A DNA stretch of 64,000 nucleotides from Thermocatellispora tengchongensis (GCF_014202315.1 NZ_JACHGN010000010.1:248001-312000), one strand, 5' to 3'. Positions 1-7,832 are shown, counted from the first letter of the stretch. Program-made: numbers and translations. Notes: generated by a model not told the origin, from the letters alone.

Positions 1-182
1 GGCTGCGCGACCGCGGTGTCGCGGATCTCGTCAGCCTCCGCCGACGTGCCGTAGGCGATCAGGTCGAGGCCGACGACCTCGGACCACGTGGACAGCCGGT
101 CCGCGAGGCCCGGGAGTTCGAGCCATGGGGTCAGAAAGCCTGGAGTCTGGGCGCCTTGGCCCGGAGCGACGATGGCGAGCAC
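1..182 (-). CDS. fabD: Malonyl CoA-acyl carrier protein transacylase, N-terminal part (partial)
   Basis: Only the first 60 codons lie in the window; the gene runs off the left edge. Reading the minus strand from GTG at 182 gives VLAIVAPGQGAQTPGF, the conserved N-terminal strand and GQGAQ loop of FabD-type acyltransferases, followed by an ADRLSTWSEVVGLDL segment typical of actinobacterial FabD. FabD moves malonyl from CoA to ACP in the cytosol to start type II fatty acid synthesis. The active-site GHS motif would lie beyond the edge. No strong Shine-Dalgarno is visible before the GTG. The FasR-like gene lies directly upstream in the same direction, the fasR-fabD order known from Streptomyces coelicolor. 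Identity is confident; anything after residue 60 is unseen. Confidence 0.9.
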   Translation of the reverse strand, partial: MLAIVAPGQGAQTPGFLTPWLELPGLADRLSTWSEVVGLDLIAYGTSAEADEIRDTAVAQ

Positions 183-198
183 ACGCTTCAGCCTGCCC

Positions 199-267
199 TG
201 TAGGGGTCAGCTACATGGATGGAGATCCGTACGAACTTTGTCCCCGGCTTTTTGTAGGGGTCCTACA
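199..267. promoter_or_regulatory. Two TGTAGGGGTC boxes between fasR-like gene and fabD (putative activator sites)
   Basis: The 149-bp gap between the regulator stop (332) and the fabD start (182) holds TGTAGGGGTC twice, at 199-208 and 253-262. Each continues into a symmetric half: 199-215 reads TGTAGGGGTCAGCTACA, and 253-267 reads TGTAGGGGTCCTACA, an inverted repeat TGTAGG-N3-CCTACA. The boxes start 54 bp apart. In Streptomyces FasR binds upstream of the fab operon and activates it, so these are natural candidate sites. That assignment is inference; the repeats themselves are seen directly. Confidence 0.6.
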
Positions 268-331
268 GCGGGCATTTCCGGATGGTTTCCCCCGCCCGGT
301 CAGGCGGGGGGTGCCGGGAATGAGGCCGGAC

Positions 332-1528
332 TCACGGCAGCGCCGACTCCGACAGGCGGCCGAGGATCAGGCCGACCTGGAGGGTGAAGGCGGAGCGGCC
401 CTCGGTGGGCTGGTAGCCGGTCAGTTCGGTGATCTTCTTCAGCCGGTAGCGCACGGTGTTGGGGTGGACGAACAGCAGCCGGGCCGTGGCCTCCAGGGAG
501 GTGCCCTGCTCCAGGTAGGTGGCGAGGGTGTCGAGCAGCGGGGTGCCCGCCAGCGGGACGTACACGTTCTCGATGAGCTGCGCCCTGGCGTCGGCGTCGC
601 CGTCGATGGCCCGCTCGGCCAGCAGTTCGTCGGCGTGCACCGGGCGCGGCGCGTCGGGCCAGCCGCAGGCCGCCCGCAGCCCGGCCAGCGCGGCGCGGGC
701 CGAGCGCGCGGCGGTGTGCAGGTCGGGCACCTCGGGGCCGATGACGATCGGGCCGGGGCCGAACTTGGGCACCACCTGGCGCACGGCCTCGGCGGTGTTC
801 TCGGCGCCGCCGACGATCACGATCAGCCGCTCGCCCTGCACCCCCGCCAGCAGGTCGAGCCCGCTTCTGCGGCCCCTGTCGCGCAGCCGGTCGATGACGG
901 TCTCGGGCTTGCCCTCGGGGGCGTGCCCGGCGATCACCATGACGGGGGCGGAGGTCCAGCCGAGCGCGGCGGCCCAGGAGTGCAGCCCGTCGTCCACCTC
1001 GCCGCGTACCAGGGCGTCCACGATCAGGGCTTCGAGGCGGGCGTCCCAGGCGCCGCGCACCTCGGCCTCGCGGGCGTAGACGTGGGCGGCGGCGAAGGCG
1101 ACGTCGCGGGTGTAGCGCAGCACGGCCTGTTCGAGCTGGTCCTCGCCGCCGGGCGCGGCCAGCTCGTCCACCTGGGCGTCGACGACCTCCACCACCACGC
1201 GGACGATGTCCACGGTCTGCTGCAGCGAGATCGAGCGCTTCAGCTCACGGGGCGCGGTGCCGAAGAACTCTATGTTGGGCGTGGGCTTGCCCTCGTCGGC
1301 GTGCTGGAACCACTCCACGAAGGCCGCGATGCCGGCCTGCGCCACCAGGCCCACCCACGACCTGTCCTCGGCCGACAGCGCGCGGAACCAGGGCAGCCGC
1401 TCGTCCATCCGGGCCATCACGGCCGTGCCGAGCGCGCCCATCGCGCGTTCGAGCCTCCGGGTGGTGTCCTCCCGGGTCCGGTCGCCCGCCGCTTCCGCGC
1501 TGCTGTGCTTCTCGGCTCGCTCGGTCAC
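332..1528 (-). CDS. fasR: PucR-family transcriptional activator, FasR-like
   Basis: 398-aa cytosolic DNA-binding protein. The C-terminal ~60 residues carry the PucR-type HTH_30: YLEQGTSLEATARLLFVHPN, then TVRYRLKKITELTG. The long N-terminal part is a ligand/GGDEF-like sensory region with no membrane segment. In Streptomyces coelicolor a PucR-type protein of this length, encoded just upstream of fabD, activates the fatty acid synthase operon; position and domain layout match it here. The ATG at 1528 follows a short spacer from the DUF350 gene. No other DNA-binding domain is present. The target assignment rests on synteny plus the paired boxes downstream. Confidence 0.85.
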   Translation of the reverse strand: MTERAEKHSSAEAAGDRTREDTTRRLERAMGALGTAVMARMDERLPWFRALSAEDRSWVGLVAQAGIAAFVEWFQHADEGKPTPNIEFFGTAPRELKRSISLQQTVDIVRVVVEVVDAQVDELAAPGGEDQLEQAVLRYTRDVAFAAAHVYAREAEVRGAWDARLEALIVDALVRGEVDDGLHSWAAALGWTSAPVMVIAGHAPEGKPETVIDRLRDRGRRSGLDLLAGVQGERLIVIVGGAENTAEAVRQVVPKFGPGPIVIGPEVPDLHTAARSARAALAGLRAACGWPDAPRPVHADELLAERAIDGDADARAQLIENVYVPLAGTPLLDTLATYLEQGTSLEATARLLFVHPNTVRYRLKKITELTGYQPTEGRSAFTLQVGLILGRLSESALP

Positions 1529-1581
1529 GCATCTAGAGTGCCAGGTCGCGCGCGCAACCCCACACCGCGTCCAAATTGTGG

Positions 1582-2031
1582 CTAAATGACGGCAACTGCG
1601 GTGATCAGTCCAAGTACGAGGTGAGTCACCGCGAGCAGCCGGGCGCCAGGCTGGAGCTCCGGCTCGGTGACCAGGTCCCGGATGGACACGCCCGCGATGA
1701 TGTCGAACAGCAGCATCGCCAGCGTCTGCACGGCGATGCCCACCAGGCCGAAGACCAGCGTCGCGAGCAGCCCCTCGTGCAGCGCGCCGCCGGAGGACCA
1801 GATCGAGGCGGACACGATCAGCCCGATCGCGGCCAGCCCGGACGCGGTGAGCAGCGTGGCGTTCGGGTTGCGCTCCGTCTTGATCACATCGCGCAGCTTG
1901 CCGGGCAGGGCCAGGTCCAGCACGTAGAAGCCGGCGATGAGCAGGAGCACGCCCAGCGTGGCGTAGGCGAGGATCGCGAGCGCGCCGCGTCCCAGGGTCT
2001 CTGCCAGGGGGGCCGCGAGGGCGGTGGGCAT
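1582..2031 (-). CDS. DUF350 family membrane protein
   Basis: 149 aa, almost wholly hydrophobic with about four membrane segments (near residues 15-40, 60-80, 85-110, 125-148). A charged loop carrying KLRDVIKTERNPN lies after the first segment. Length and pattern match DUF350 (YjfL-like) inner-membrane proteins, whose biochemical role is unknown. It lies 24 bp downstream of a glutathionylspermidine-synthase-like gene on the same strand. In Escherichia coli the DUF350 protein YjfL is likewise encoded beside a YjfC synthase-like protein and a DUF1190 protein, so the three genes here probably act together at the membrane. Confidence 0.8.
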   Translation of the reverse strand: MPTALAAPLAETLGRGALAILAYATLGVLLLIAGFYVLDLALPGKLRDVIKTERNPNATLLTASGLAAIGLIVSASIWSSGGALHEGLLATLVFGLVGIAVQTLAMLLFDIIAGVSIRDLVTEPELQPGARLLAVTHLVLGLITAVAVI

Positions 2032-2055
2032 GTCGGTGGTTCTCCCTGTGGTGCT

Positions 2056-3216
2056 CTAACTACGGATGCGGTGGGGGACGAAGGAGGAGGTGTCGTCGGT
2101 GATCAGCCCGGACGTCTCGCGGATGCCCAGCCCGGCCGCCTCGTCGTGCACGATCCAGGCGCCGAGCACCGGGCGCTGCCCGTCGAAGTCGGGCAGCGGG
2201 AGGAACTCCTGGTGCACGTGGCCCTCGGCGCCGTACCCGCCGGGCGTGGCGAACTCCCCGCCGGGCGTGACCACCCGCATCGCGGCGCCCTCCCTGCCGA
2301 GCAGCGGTTTGCTGATGTAGGAGCGCATGCCGCGCGGGCCGTCCAGGTAGGCCGGCAGCAGGTTGGGGTGGTCCGGGTACAGCTCCCACAGCACCGCCAG
2401 CAGCGCCTTGTTGGACAGCAGCATCTTCCACAGCGGCTCGATCCAGACGACCTGGCCCTGCTGGCGCACCGCGTGCTCCCCGAACGGGTCGGCCACCGCC
2501 CACTCCCAGGGGTAGAGCTTGCACAGCGTGCGGATCACCCGGCGCTCCATGTCGGCGAAGCGCAGGTTCAGCGGGTCCCAGCCGATGTCCTCCATCGCCA
2601 CGGCCGCGGTGGCCAGCCCGGCCTGCTCGGCGGTCTCCTGCAAGTAGGCGATCGTCATCGCCTCCTCGCCGGTCTCGTCCATGTTGGTCCAGGCGAAGTG
2701 GACCGGGCCGGTGGGCAGGGAGGGGGCGATCTCCTTCCAGCGGTCGATGAGCCGCTCGTGGATGGAGTTCCACTGGTCGTCGTCCGGGTGGGTGTCGCGC
2801 AGCCAGAACCACTGCACCACCGAGCTCTCCACCAGGCTGGTGGGCGTGTCGGCGTTGTACTCCAGCAGCTTGGCCGGGCCGGCGCCGTCGTAGCGCAGGT
2901 CGAAGCGGCCGTACAGGTGGGGGTCGCGCCGCTCCCAGGAGCGCGCGACCGCCGGGGCGGCCCAGGCGGGGATCGCGAAGTCGGCGTAGCGGCCGTGCGC
3001 GACGACGTGCTCGACCGCGGCCAGGCACATCCGGTGCAGCTCCTCGACCTGCTCCTCCAGGCTCAGCACCTCCTCCATGGTGAAGGAGTAGTGCACGCTC
3101 TCGTCCCAGTAGGGGCGGGTCAGGTCGCCGGGGTGGGCCGAGGTGTGGAAGGCCAGGCCCTGCGACTCGATGGTCGCCTGCCAGCCGGGGCGCGGCTCGA
3201 AGCGTTCCCTGCGCAC
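2056..3216 (-). CDS. Glutathionylspermidine synthase-like ATP-grasp protein (YgiC/YjfC type)
   Basis: 386 aa, the usual length for the family. It shows the substrate-loop region YNADTPTSLVES (about residue 125) and the ATP-grasp end with SKPLLGREGAAM near residue 300 and a C-terminal GAWIVHDEAAGLGIRET. Family members ligate an amine to a peptide carboxylate using ATP; in actinomycetes, which generally use mycothiol rather than glutathione, the substrate is unknown. It has no amidase domain, like YgiC/YjfC and unlike bifunctional Gsp. The GTG start at 3216 is 3 bp from the preceding stop, so translation is probably coupled. Cytosolic; operon with the YgiB-like and DUF350 genes. Confidence 0.85.
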   Translation of the reverse strand: MRRERFEPRPGWQATIESQGLAFHTSAHPGDLTRPYWDESVHYSFTMEEVLSLEEQVEELHRMCLAAVEHVVAHGRYADFAIPAWAAPAVARSWERRDPHLYGRFDLRYDGAGPAKLLEYNADTPTSLVESSVVQWFWLRDTHPDDDQWNSIHERLIDRWKEIAPSLPTGPVHFAWTNMDETGEEAMTIAYLQETAEQAGLATAAVAMEDIGWDPLNLRFADMERRVIRTLCKLYPWEWAVADPFGEHAVRQQGQVVWIEPLWKMLLSNKALLAVLWELYPDHPNLLPAYLDGPRGMRSYISKPLLGREGAAMRVVTPGGEFATPGGYGAEGHVHQEFLPLPDFDGQRPVLGAWIVHDEAAGLGIRETSGLITDDTSSFVPHRIRS

Positions 3217-3219
3217 CGC

Positions 3220-3669
3220 TCAGCCGCCGCCGGACCCGCGCCCGCCGAAGCCGCCGCGCTGGATCACGCTGCCGCTGCGGCTGACGATGTGCGCGTCGCC
3301 GGGGCGCAGGGTGGTGCCGCCGGTGACCCGCATGCCGGTGCGGAGACCGCCGTAGTACCACCCGTACGCGCCGTGCGAGCCGTGGTAGACGTCGTCATCG
3401 TCGTCATCATCGTCGTCGTCGTCGTCGCAGTAGGACTCGTCCACCACCGGGTACGACCCGTCGGGCTGGGGCTGGGAGAGGTCCACGCAGTCGGCGGTGA
3501 CCGGGTCCTCGTAGTAGTCGTCGTCCTGCGCGGAGCAGTAGGCGACCACCGTCAGCGACACGACACCGAGTGTGATGAGGGTGACCGCCTTGGACGCCTT
3601 GCCGCCCTGCTCGGAGTGGACCTTCTTGCCCGGTGGTCCTCCGGGTCGTTGCTGGGCGTGGCCGGCCAT
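3220..3669 (-). CDS. YgiB/DUF1190-like membrane-anchored protein with polyaspartate run
   Basis: 149 aa from ATG 3669. A basic N-terminus (GKKVHSEQGGKASK) is followed by one hydrophobic segment (VTLITLGVVSLTVVAYC), then an acidic, Cys-containing extracytoplasmic part with twelve consecutive Asp, and a Gly-rich tail with RGGFG. E. coli YgiB (DUF1190) has the same plan: a lipoprotein-like start, a Cys-containing middle and a C-terminal TRGGFGES motif. YgiB is encoded next to the synthase-like YgiC, as here. A longer reading from 3984 is open but lacks typical codon bias before 3669. The function of the family is not known; the relationship is inferred from layout, motif and neighbours rather than strong sequence identity. 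Confidence 0.7.
   Translation of the reverse strand: MAGHAQQRPGGPPGKKVHSEQGGKASKAVTLITLGVVSLTVVAYCSAQDDDYYEDPVTADCVDLSQPQPDGSYPVVDESYCDDDDDDDDDDDDVYHGSHGAYGWYYGGLRTGMRVTGGTTLRPGDAHIVSRSGSVIQRGGFGGRGSGGG
3391..3426. repeat. GTC/ATC trinucleotide run (12 Asp codons)
   Basis: Twelve consecutive plus-strand GTC or ATC triplets, read on the minus strand as GAC/GAT, encode Asp12 in the YgiB-like protein. It is a coding microsatellite open to slippage in 3-bp steps without loss of frame. Confidence 0.9.
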
Positions 3670-3859
3670 TGAGCTCCCGTGCTGTGTGATCGCCTCAGGG
3701 TATCGCCAGGAACGGTCCAATAGGAGAGGTTCGCCGGTGCATTTCGCTTTGTGACAGAATTGTGGGGTAGTGGCGGGAAGGTTACTATCCCGTACGCCCT
3801 GCGGCCACGGGGCTTCCGGAAGCCCGTGAATGTCGGTGCCACCGCGTACCGTCACGAGT

Positions 3860-4579
3860 GTGAACCGTACGGACCGGCTGTACGCGCTCGTCGAGGAGCT
3901 GCGCGCGATCTCCCCCCGCTGGCGGTCGGCGCGCGACCTCGCCGCGCGCTTCGGGGTCAGCCCGCGCACCATCGAGCGCGACATCTCGGCCCTGCAGCAG
4001 GCGGGCGTGCCGATCTACCCCCAGCCCGGCAGGCGGGGCGGCTACGCGCTCGACAAGGAGATGTCGCTTCCCCCGCTCAACTTCACCCCGGCCGAGGCCG
4101 TCGCCATCGCGGTGGCGCTGGGCGGGGCGGGCGGGCCGCCCTTCGCCAGGCACGCCCGCAGCGCGCTGCGCAAGCTCGTGGCCGCCATGCCCGCGCCCGA
4201 CGGCGAGCGGGCGCGCGAGCTGGCCGAGCGGGTGCGGCTGATCGAGCGCGGCGACGAAGCCGCCACGGCGGCCGTGTCGGCCGAGGTCGCCCGGGTGATC
4301 GAGGACGCCCTGCTGCACCGCTGGGTGCTGCGCATCGGCTACCGCGACCGCAAGGGGCAGGTGACCGAGCGCGAGATCGAGCCCGGGGTGTTCCTCGGCG
4401 GCGTGGGCGGCATCTGGTACCTCGTGGGCTGGTGCCGGCTCCGCGACGACGTGCGGGTGTTCCGGCTCGACCGGATCGCCGAGGCCGTGGCGACGGGCGA
4501 GCGCTGCCCGGCGCGCCCGCCCGAGCAGTTCGTCACCGACGTGCCCGACATGCTGGTGCGGCATCCGGTGCTGGATTGA
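3860..4579 (+). CDS. HTH/WYL-domain transcriptional regulator (YafY type)
   Basis: 239 aa. The N-terminal HTH_11 (residues 1-60) reads DRLYALVEELRAISPRWRSA, DLAARFGVSPRTIERDISAL, followed by the wing. A WYL domain fills the C-terminal half (around 140-225: LHRWVLRIGYRDRKG ... WYLVGWCRLRDDVRVFRLDRI). WYL proteins sense small ligands or nucleic acids and control adjacent genes. I take GTG at 3860 because it begins directly at the HTH; an ATG at 3830 adds ten unconserved residues. It diverges from the YgiB-like operon across 190 bp and lies 92 bp upstream of the VOC gene; either may be its target. Confidence 0.85.
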   Translation: MNRTDRLYALVEELRAISPRWRSARDLAARFGVSPRTIERDISALQQAGVPIYPQPGRRGGYALDKEMSLPPLNFTPAEAVAIAVALGGAGGPPFARHARSALRKLVAAMPAPDGERARELAERVRLIERGDEAATAAVSAEVARVIEDALLHRWVLRIGYRDRKGQVTEREIEPGVFLGGVGGIWYLVGWCRLRDDVRVFRLDRIAEAVATGERCPARPPEQFVTDVPDMLVRHPVLD

Positions 4580-4671
4580 CGTGAGCGAAAGATGGTGCGA
4601 AAACACCGACAGGGGGTTGTCGCGAGCGCGTGTAATCGTAAGTGCGTTCGGAAAAACCAAGGAGGACGCGC

Positions 4672-5049
4672 ATGAGCGACGCGCTCGACACCGTCATGTG
4701 GTTCGAGGTCGCGACCGAGGACCCCGAGGGGGCCCAGCGGTTCTACGGCGAGCTGTTCGGCTGGACCTTCGCCGCCGACCCCGGCTCGGCCGAGGCCGGC
4801 ATGGACTACCGGCTGATCACCTACCCCGGCGCGCAGGCGCCGTCCGGCGGCATCTTCGCGACCGGGGGGAAGATGCGGCCCCACGCGATCTTCTCGGTCG
4901 CCGTCGCCGACGTCGAGGCGGCCTGCGAACGGGTGGAGAAACTGGGCGGCACGGTCACCTCGAAGGTCGTCGGCGCGGCCGGCGGCCCCGACTTCGCCTA
5001 CGTGACCGACCCCGCCGGCAACCTGTTCGGGCTGTTCGCGCCCAAGTGA
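4672..5049 (+). CDS. VOC-superfamily (glyoxalase/bleomycin-resistance fold) protein
   Basis: 125 aa, two beta-alpha-beta-beta-beta modules. The first is around WFEVATEDPEGAQRFYGELFGWTF, the second ends in DPAGNLFGLFAPK, the common VOC terminus. Such cytosolic proteins bind a metal or hydrophobic ligand; a few are isomerases or resistance proteins. The substrate cannot be told from sequence. The ATG at 4672 has a textbook ribosome binding site AAGGAGG at 4659-4665. The in-frame start at 4642 would lie upstream of that site and is rejected. Confidence 0.85.
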   Translation: MSDALDTVMWFEVATEDPEGAQRFYGELFGWTFAADPGSAEAGMDYRLITYPGAQAPSGGIFATGGKMRPHAIFSVAVADVEAACERVEKLGGTVTSKVVGAAGGPDFAYVTDPAGNLFGLFAPK

Positions 5050-5156
5050 CGCCCTTCCGCCCGCGCCCCTGAAGCCTCCCGGGCTCGCCGCCGACCGCCG
5101 AACGGCGGCGCGCCCGGGATCACCGCGCGACCGGCGGCGCAGGCGGGCGTACGCGG

Positions 5157-5172
5157 CTTACATGTCGCTAAC
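5157..5172 (+). promoter_or_regulatory. CTTAC-N6-CTAAC box and -10 upstream of lipoprotein gene
   Basis: CTTAC ATGTCG CTAAC is a direct repeat of two pentamers with 11-bp period, the geometry used by OmpR/PhoB-type regulators. TAGACA at 5184-5189, starting 12 bp after the box, is a plausible -10, so the box takes the place of a -35 element. The same box occurs at 7833-7848 (minus) and 7858-7873 (plus). Distance from box end to start codon (71 bp) equals that at the 7944 gene. Confidence 0.7.
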
Positions 5173-5204
5173 CTCCACCTCCATAGACATGGATGCACAT
5201 CCGC

Positions 5205-5234
5205 GAGGCGTGCGACCTCTCGGAGGTGGAGGTG
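5205..5234 (+). promoter_or_regulatory. 5' leader element with hairpin next to the ribosome binding site
   Basis: GAGGCGTGCGACCTC (5205-5219) is identical to 7904-7918 before the export operon. Here ACCTC (5215-5219) can pair with GAGGT (5223-5227), which includes part of the purine-rich ribosome binding site (5222-5234). A translational control role is inference. Confidence 0.45.
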
Positions 5235-5242
5235 CGTTCATC

Positions 5243-5782
5243 ATGACTTTCCGGCGTGCGGCACTGCTCGTCGGGGCGCTGCCGCTGCTCGCCCTGGCCG
5301 GCTGCGGCGGCGAGCCCGCCGAGGTCGGCGTCGCGTCGGTGACGGGCGAGCGGGGGAGCGCGGGGGCCACGGCCACGCCCTCGCCGTCCGGGTCCAGCGA
5401 TCCGTACAAGTTCGCCCAGTGCATGCGCGAGCACGGCATCGACATGGAGGACCCCGACTCCAGCGGCCGCATCAAAATCACCTACAAGGGCGGCGACCGG
5501 AAGAAGATGGAGGAGGCGCAGCGGGCCTGCGGCAAGTACCTCCAGGGCGGCGGCATCGGCAAGGGCAGGCCCGACGCGAAGGCCCAGGACCAGTTGCTCA
5601 AGTTCGTCCGGTGCATGCGCGAGCAGGGCATCGACATGGAGGACCCGAAGACCGACGGCGGCGCGCTGATGATCGTCAAGCCCAAGGGCGTCTCCCCCGA
5701 GAAGATGGAACAGGCGCAGAAGGCGTGCGAGCACCTGATGCCCGGCGGCGGCCCCGACAGGTCCCGGGTGCCGGGCTCCTGA
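5243..5782 (+). CDS. Lipoprotein with two CMRE(H/Q)GIDMEDP repeats
   Basis: 179 aa. The signal peptide MTFRRAALLVGALPLL ends in a lipobox LALAGC, so a mature lipid-anchored Cys at about residue 20 is expected on the outer face of the membrane. Two internal homologous repeats follow: FAQCMREHGIDMEDP (about 55-69) and FVRCMREQGIDMEDP (about 122-136). Each is followed by a KKMEEAQRAC or EKMEQAQKAC element, giving one Cys pair per repeat. Proteins with such repeats often lie beside HlyD/MacB-type exporters in actinomycetes; their role is unknown. Its promoter box matches those of the two-component and export operons, so it is probably co-regulated with them. The start is supported by the purine-rich site at 5222-5234. 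Confidence 0.85.
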   Translation: MTFRRAALLVGALPLLALAGCGGEPAEVGVASVTGERGSAGATATPSPSGSSDPYKFAQCMREHGIDMEDPDSSGRIKITYKGGDRKKMEEAQRACGKYLQGGGIGKGRPDAKAQDQLLKFVRCMREQGIDMEDPKTDGGALMIVKPKGVSPEKMEQAQKACEHLMPGGGPDRSRVPGS

Positions 5783-5792
5783 GCCCCGGCGG

Positions 5793-5822
5793 CCCCCGGC
5801 CGGGGCACGGCCCGGCCGGGGG
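5793..5822. terminator. Hairpin between convergent genes
   Basis: CCCCCGGCCGGG, six-base loop, CCCGGCCGGGGG: a perfect 12-bp stem between the lipoprotein stop (5782) and the histidine kinase stop (5849). No T-run; likely a bidirectional terminator. Confidence 0.6.
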
Positions 5823-5848
5823 CACGTGCCGCGTTCCGGAACGGGGGC

Positions 5849-7123
5849 TCAGGGGACCGGAGTCAGGGTGTCCAGCGTGTCCAGCCTGTCCAGGCTGTCC
5901 GTGGCGCCCGCGGCGCCCGTGGCGCGGGGGAGCGGGGCGGGCGCCGCGGCCGACTCGGGCAGGCGCAGGGTCACCGACAGTCCGCCGCTGGGCCGCGGGA
6001 CGGCGGTCACCGAGCCGCCGTGCGCCTGCGCGATGGCGCGTACGATCGACAGGCCCAGGCCCGCGCCCCTGGCGGAGCCGGTGCGGTCGTGCAGGCGGCG
6101 GAACGGCTCGAACAGGTCGCCGGCCTCGTGCGCCGGGATGAGCGGGCCGGTGTTGTCCACGGCGAGCACCAGCCCGCCCTCGTCGTCGCGGGCCAGGCGC
6201 ACCAGCACGTGCCCGCCGCGGTGGTTGTACTTGATCGCGTTCTCGACCAGGTTGAACACGCACCGCTCCAGCAGCAGCGCGTCGCCCGAGGCCACGCACG
6301 GGGCCAGCCAGGGCCGCAGCGTGATCCCGCGCCGCTCGGCCAGCGGGCCGAGCTGCTCCAGCGCCGACTCCGCCACGTGCTCCAGGTCCACCGGCTTGCG
6401 GTCCACCAGCTCGTTCTCCGAGCGGGCGAGCAGCAGCAGCCCCTCGATCAGCCGCTCGTGCCTGGCGTTGGTGCCGAGCAGCGCCTTGCCCAGGGCGCGC
6501 AGGTCGTCGGAGGCGTCGGGCTCCTCCAGGGCCACCTCGATCAGGGTGCGGTTGATCGCGATCGGGGTGCGCAGCTCGTGGGAGGCGTTGGTGACGAACC
6601 GGCGCTGGCCGTCGAAGGCCCGCTGCAGCCGGTCCAGCATGGCGTCGAAGGTGTCGGCGAGCCGCTTGACGTCGTCCGGAGGCCCGTCCAGCGCGATCCG
6701 CTCGTGCAGGGTGCTCTCCGACAGCCGCTCGGCGGTCCTGGTGACCTGCTGCAACGGGCGCAGCGCCCGGTCGGTCATCACCCAGCCGAACCCGATCGCC
6801 AGCACCCCGATGACCACCAGGCCGATCACCGAGTTGCGCATCAGGTCCGCCAGTACGATCTCCTTGCCGGCCTCGATCTGCTGGGTCAGCTCGTCGCCCA
6901 CCCTGACCGCGATGAGCTGCTTGGACGGGGGCATCGGCAGCCCCTGGCCGATGACCTTGGTGTCCAGCCGGGTCACGAGCTGCTGCTCCATCGCCCGCGC
7001 CGTCAGCACGTACGTCACCCACAGCAGGGCCGTGCCCGCGGCGAAGAACAGGCCGCTGTAGAGCAGGGTCAGCCGCGCCCGCAGCCCGAAGCCGCGCCAC
7101 ACCCGCCCGCGCCGTCGCGTCAT
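5849..7123 (-). CDS. Sensor histidine kinase of two-component system
   Basis: 424 aa. There are two membrane segments (about 17-42 and 98-118) enclosing a short ~55-residue extracytoplasmic sensor, then HAMP (about 118-170), HisKA with phospho-acceptor His182 in NASHELRTPIA, and a HATPase_c domain (NAIKYNHRG N-box, GAGLGLSIVRAI G-box). It phosphorylates the response regulator encoded 17 bp upstream on the same strand. ATG 7123 has a good GGAGGTG site. The C-terminus is a low-complexity tail repeating DSLDRLDTLDTL. The small sensor region suggests a membrane- or envelope-derived cue rather than a soluble ligand; that is inference. Confidence 0.93.
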   Translation of the reverse strand: MTRRRGRVWRGFGLRARLTLLYSGLFFAAGTALLWVTYVLTARAMEQQLVTRLDTKVIGQGLPMPPSKQLIAVRVGDELTQQIEAGKEIVLADLMRNSVIGLVVIGVLAIGFGWVMTDRALRPLQQVTRTAERLSESTLHERIALDGPPDDVKRLADTFDAMLDRLQRAFDGQRRFVTNASHELRTPIAINRTLIEVALEEPDASDDLRALGKALLGTNARHERLIEGLLLLARSENELVDRKPVDLEHVAESALEQLGPLAERRGITLRPWLAPCVASGDALLLERCVFNLVENAIKYNHRGGHVLVRLARDDEGGLVLAVDNTGPLIPAHEAGDLFEPFRRLHDRTGSARGAGLGLSIVRAIAQAHGGSVTAVPRPSGGLSVTLRLPESAAAPAPLPRATGAAGATDSLDRLDTLDTLTPVP

Positions 7124-7140
7124 CGCACCTCCGCGTGTCC

Positions 7141-7794
7141 TCACAGCCGGTACCCCCGGCCGGGCACGGTCTCGATCAGCGGCGGGTCGCCGAGCTTCCT
7201 GCGCAGGGTGGCCATCGCGACCCGCAGCGCGCCCGTGCCCGCCTCGTAGTGCTCGTCCCACGCCTGCGCGAGCAGGTCGCGCGTGCGCACCACCCCGCCG
7301 CCGGCCCGCAGCAGCACCTCCAGCAGCGCGAACTCCTTGCGCGTCAGGGTGAGGGCGGCGCCGTCCCGGCTCACCGTGCGGGCGGCCGGGTCCAGCACCA
7401 GGCCCCGGCGCTCCAGGGCGCCCGGTTTCGCCGGGGCCGTGCGCCGGGCCAGCGTACGCACCCTGGCCACCAGCTCGGTGAACGCGAACGGCTTGGGCAG
7501 GTAGTCGTCCGCGCCGAGCCCGAGCCCGTCCACCCGGTCGCCGACCTCGCCCATCGCGGTCAGCATCAGAATCCGGCTGCCGCGCTCCATCGCCACCAGC
7601 CGCCGGCACACCTCGTCGCCGTGCAACTCGGGCAGGTCGCGGTCCAGCACCACCACGTCGTAGTCCACGTACGCCAGCCGGTCCATGGCCTGCACGCCGT
7701 CGTAGACGACGTCCACGGCGATGGCCCGCCGGCGCAGCCCGTGGGCGATGGCGTCGGCCATCTCGTCCTCGTCCTCGACCACCAGTACGCGCAT
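7141..7794 (-). CDS. OmpR/PhoB-family response regulator
   Basis: 217 aa. Receiver domain 1-118 with acidic pocket EDED (7-10), phospho-acceptor Asp51 in VVLDRDLPELHG and conserved Lys in LPKPFAF. A C-terminal winged-helix Trans_reg_C domain (about 125-217) ends in DPPLIETVPGRGYRL. It binds direct repeats; the CTTAC-N6-CTAAC box 39 bp upstream of its own start and in front of two other transcripts is the obvious candidate target. Good ribosome binding site GGAGGTG before ATG 7794. First gene of a two-gene operon with the kinase, divergent from the export operon. Confidence 0.95.
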   Translation of the reverse strand: MRVLVVEDEDEMADAIAHGLRRRAIAVDVVYDGVQAMDRLAYVDYDVVVLDRDLPELHGDEVCRRLVAMERGSRILMLTAMGEVGDRVDGLGLGADDYLPKPFAFTELVARVRTLARRTAPAKPGALERRGLVLDPAARTVSRDGAALTLTRKEFALLEVLLRAGGGVVRTRDLLAQAWDEHYEAGTGALRVAMATLRRKLGDPPLIETVPGRGYRL

Positions 7795-7832
7795 GACCCC
7801 GCACCTCCGCCGACCAGCCTGGACCAGCGGGT

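Noticed and set aside
1576-3672. Open frame of about 700 codons on the plus strand
   Set aside because: Antisense to three recognisable minus-strand genes; the translation is low-complexity His/Gln/Val/Gly typical of a shadow in GC-rich DNA.
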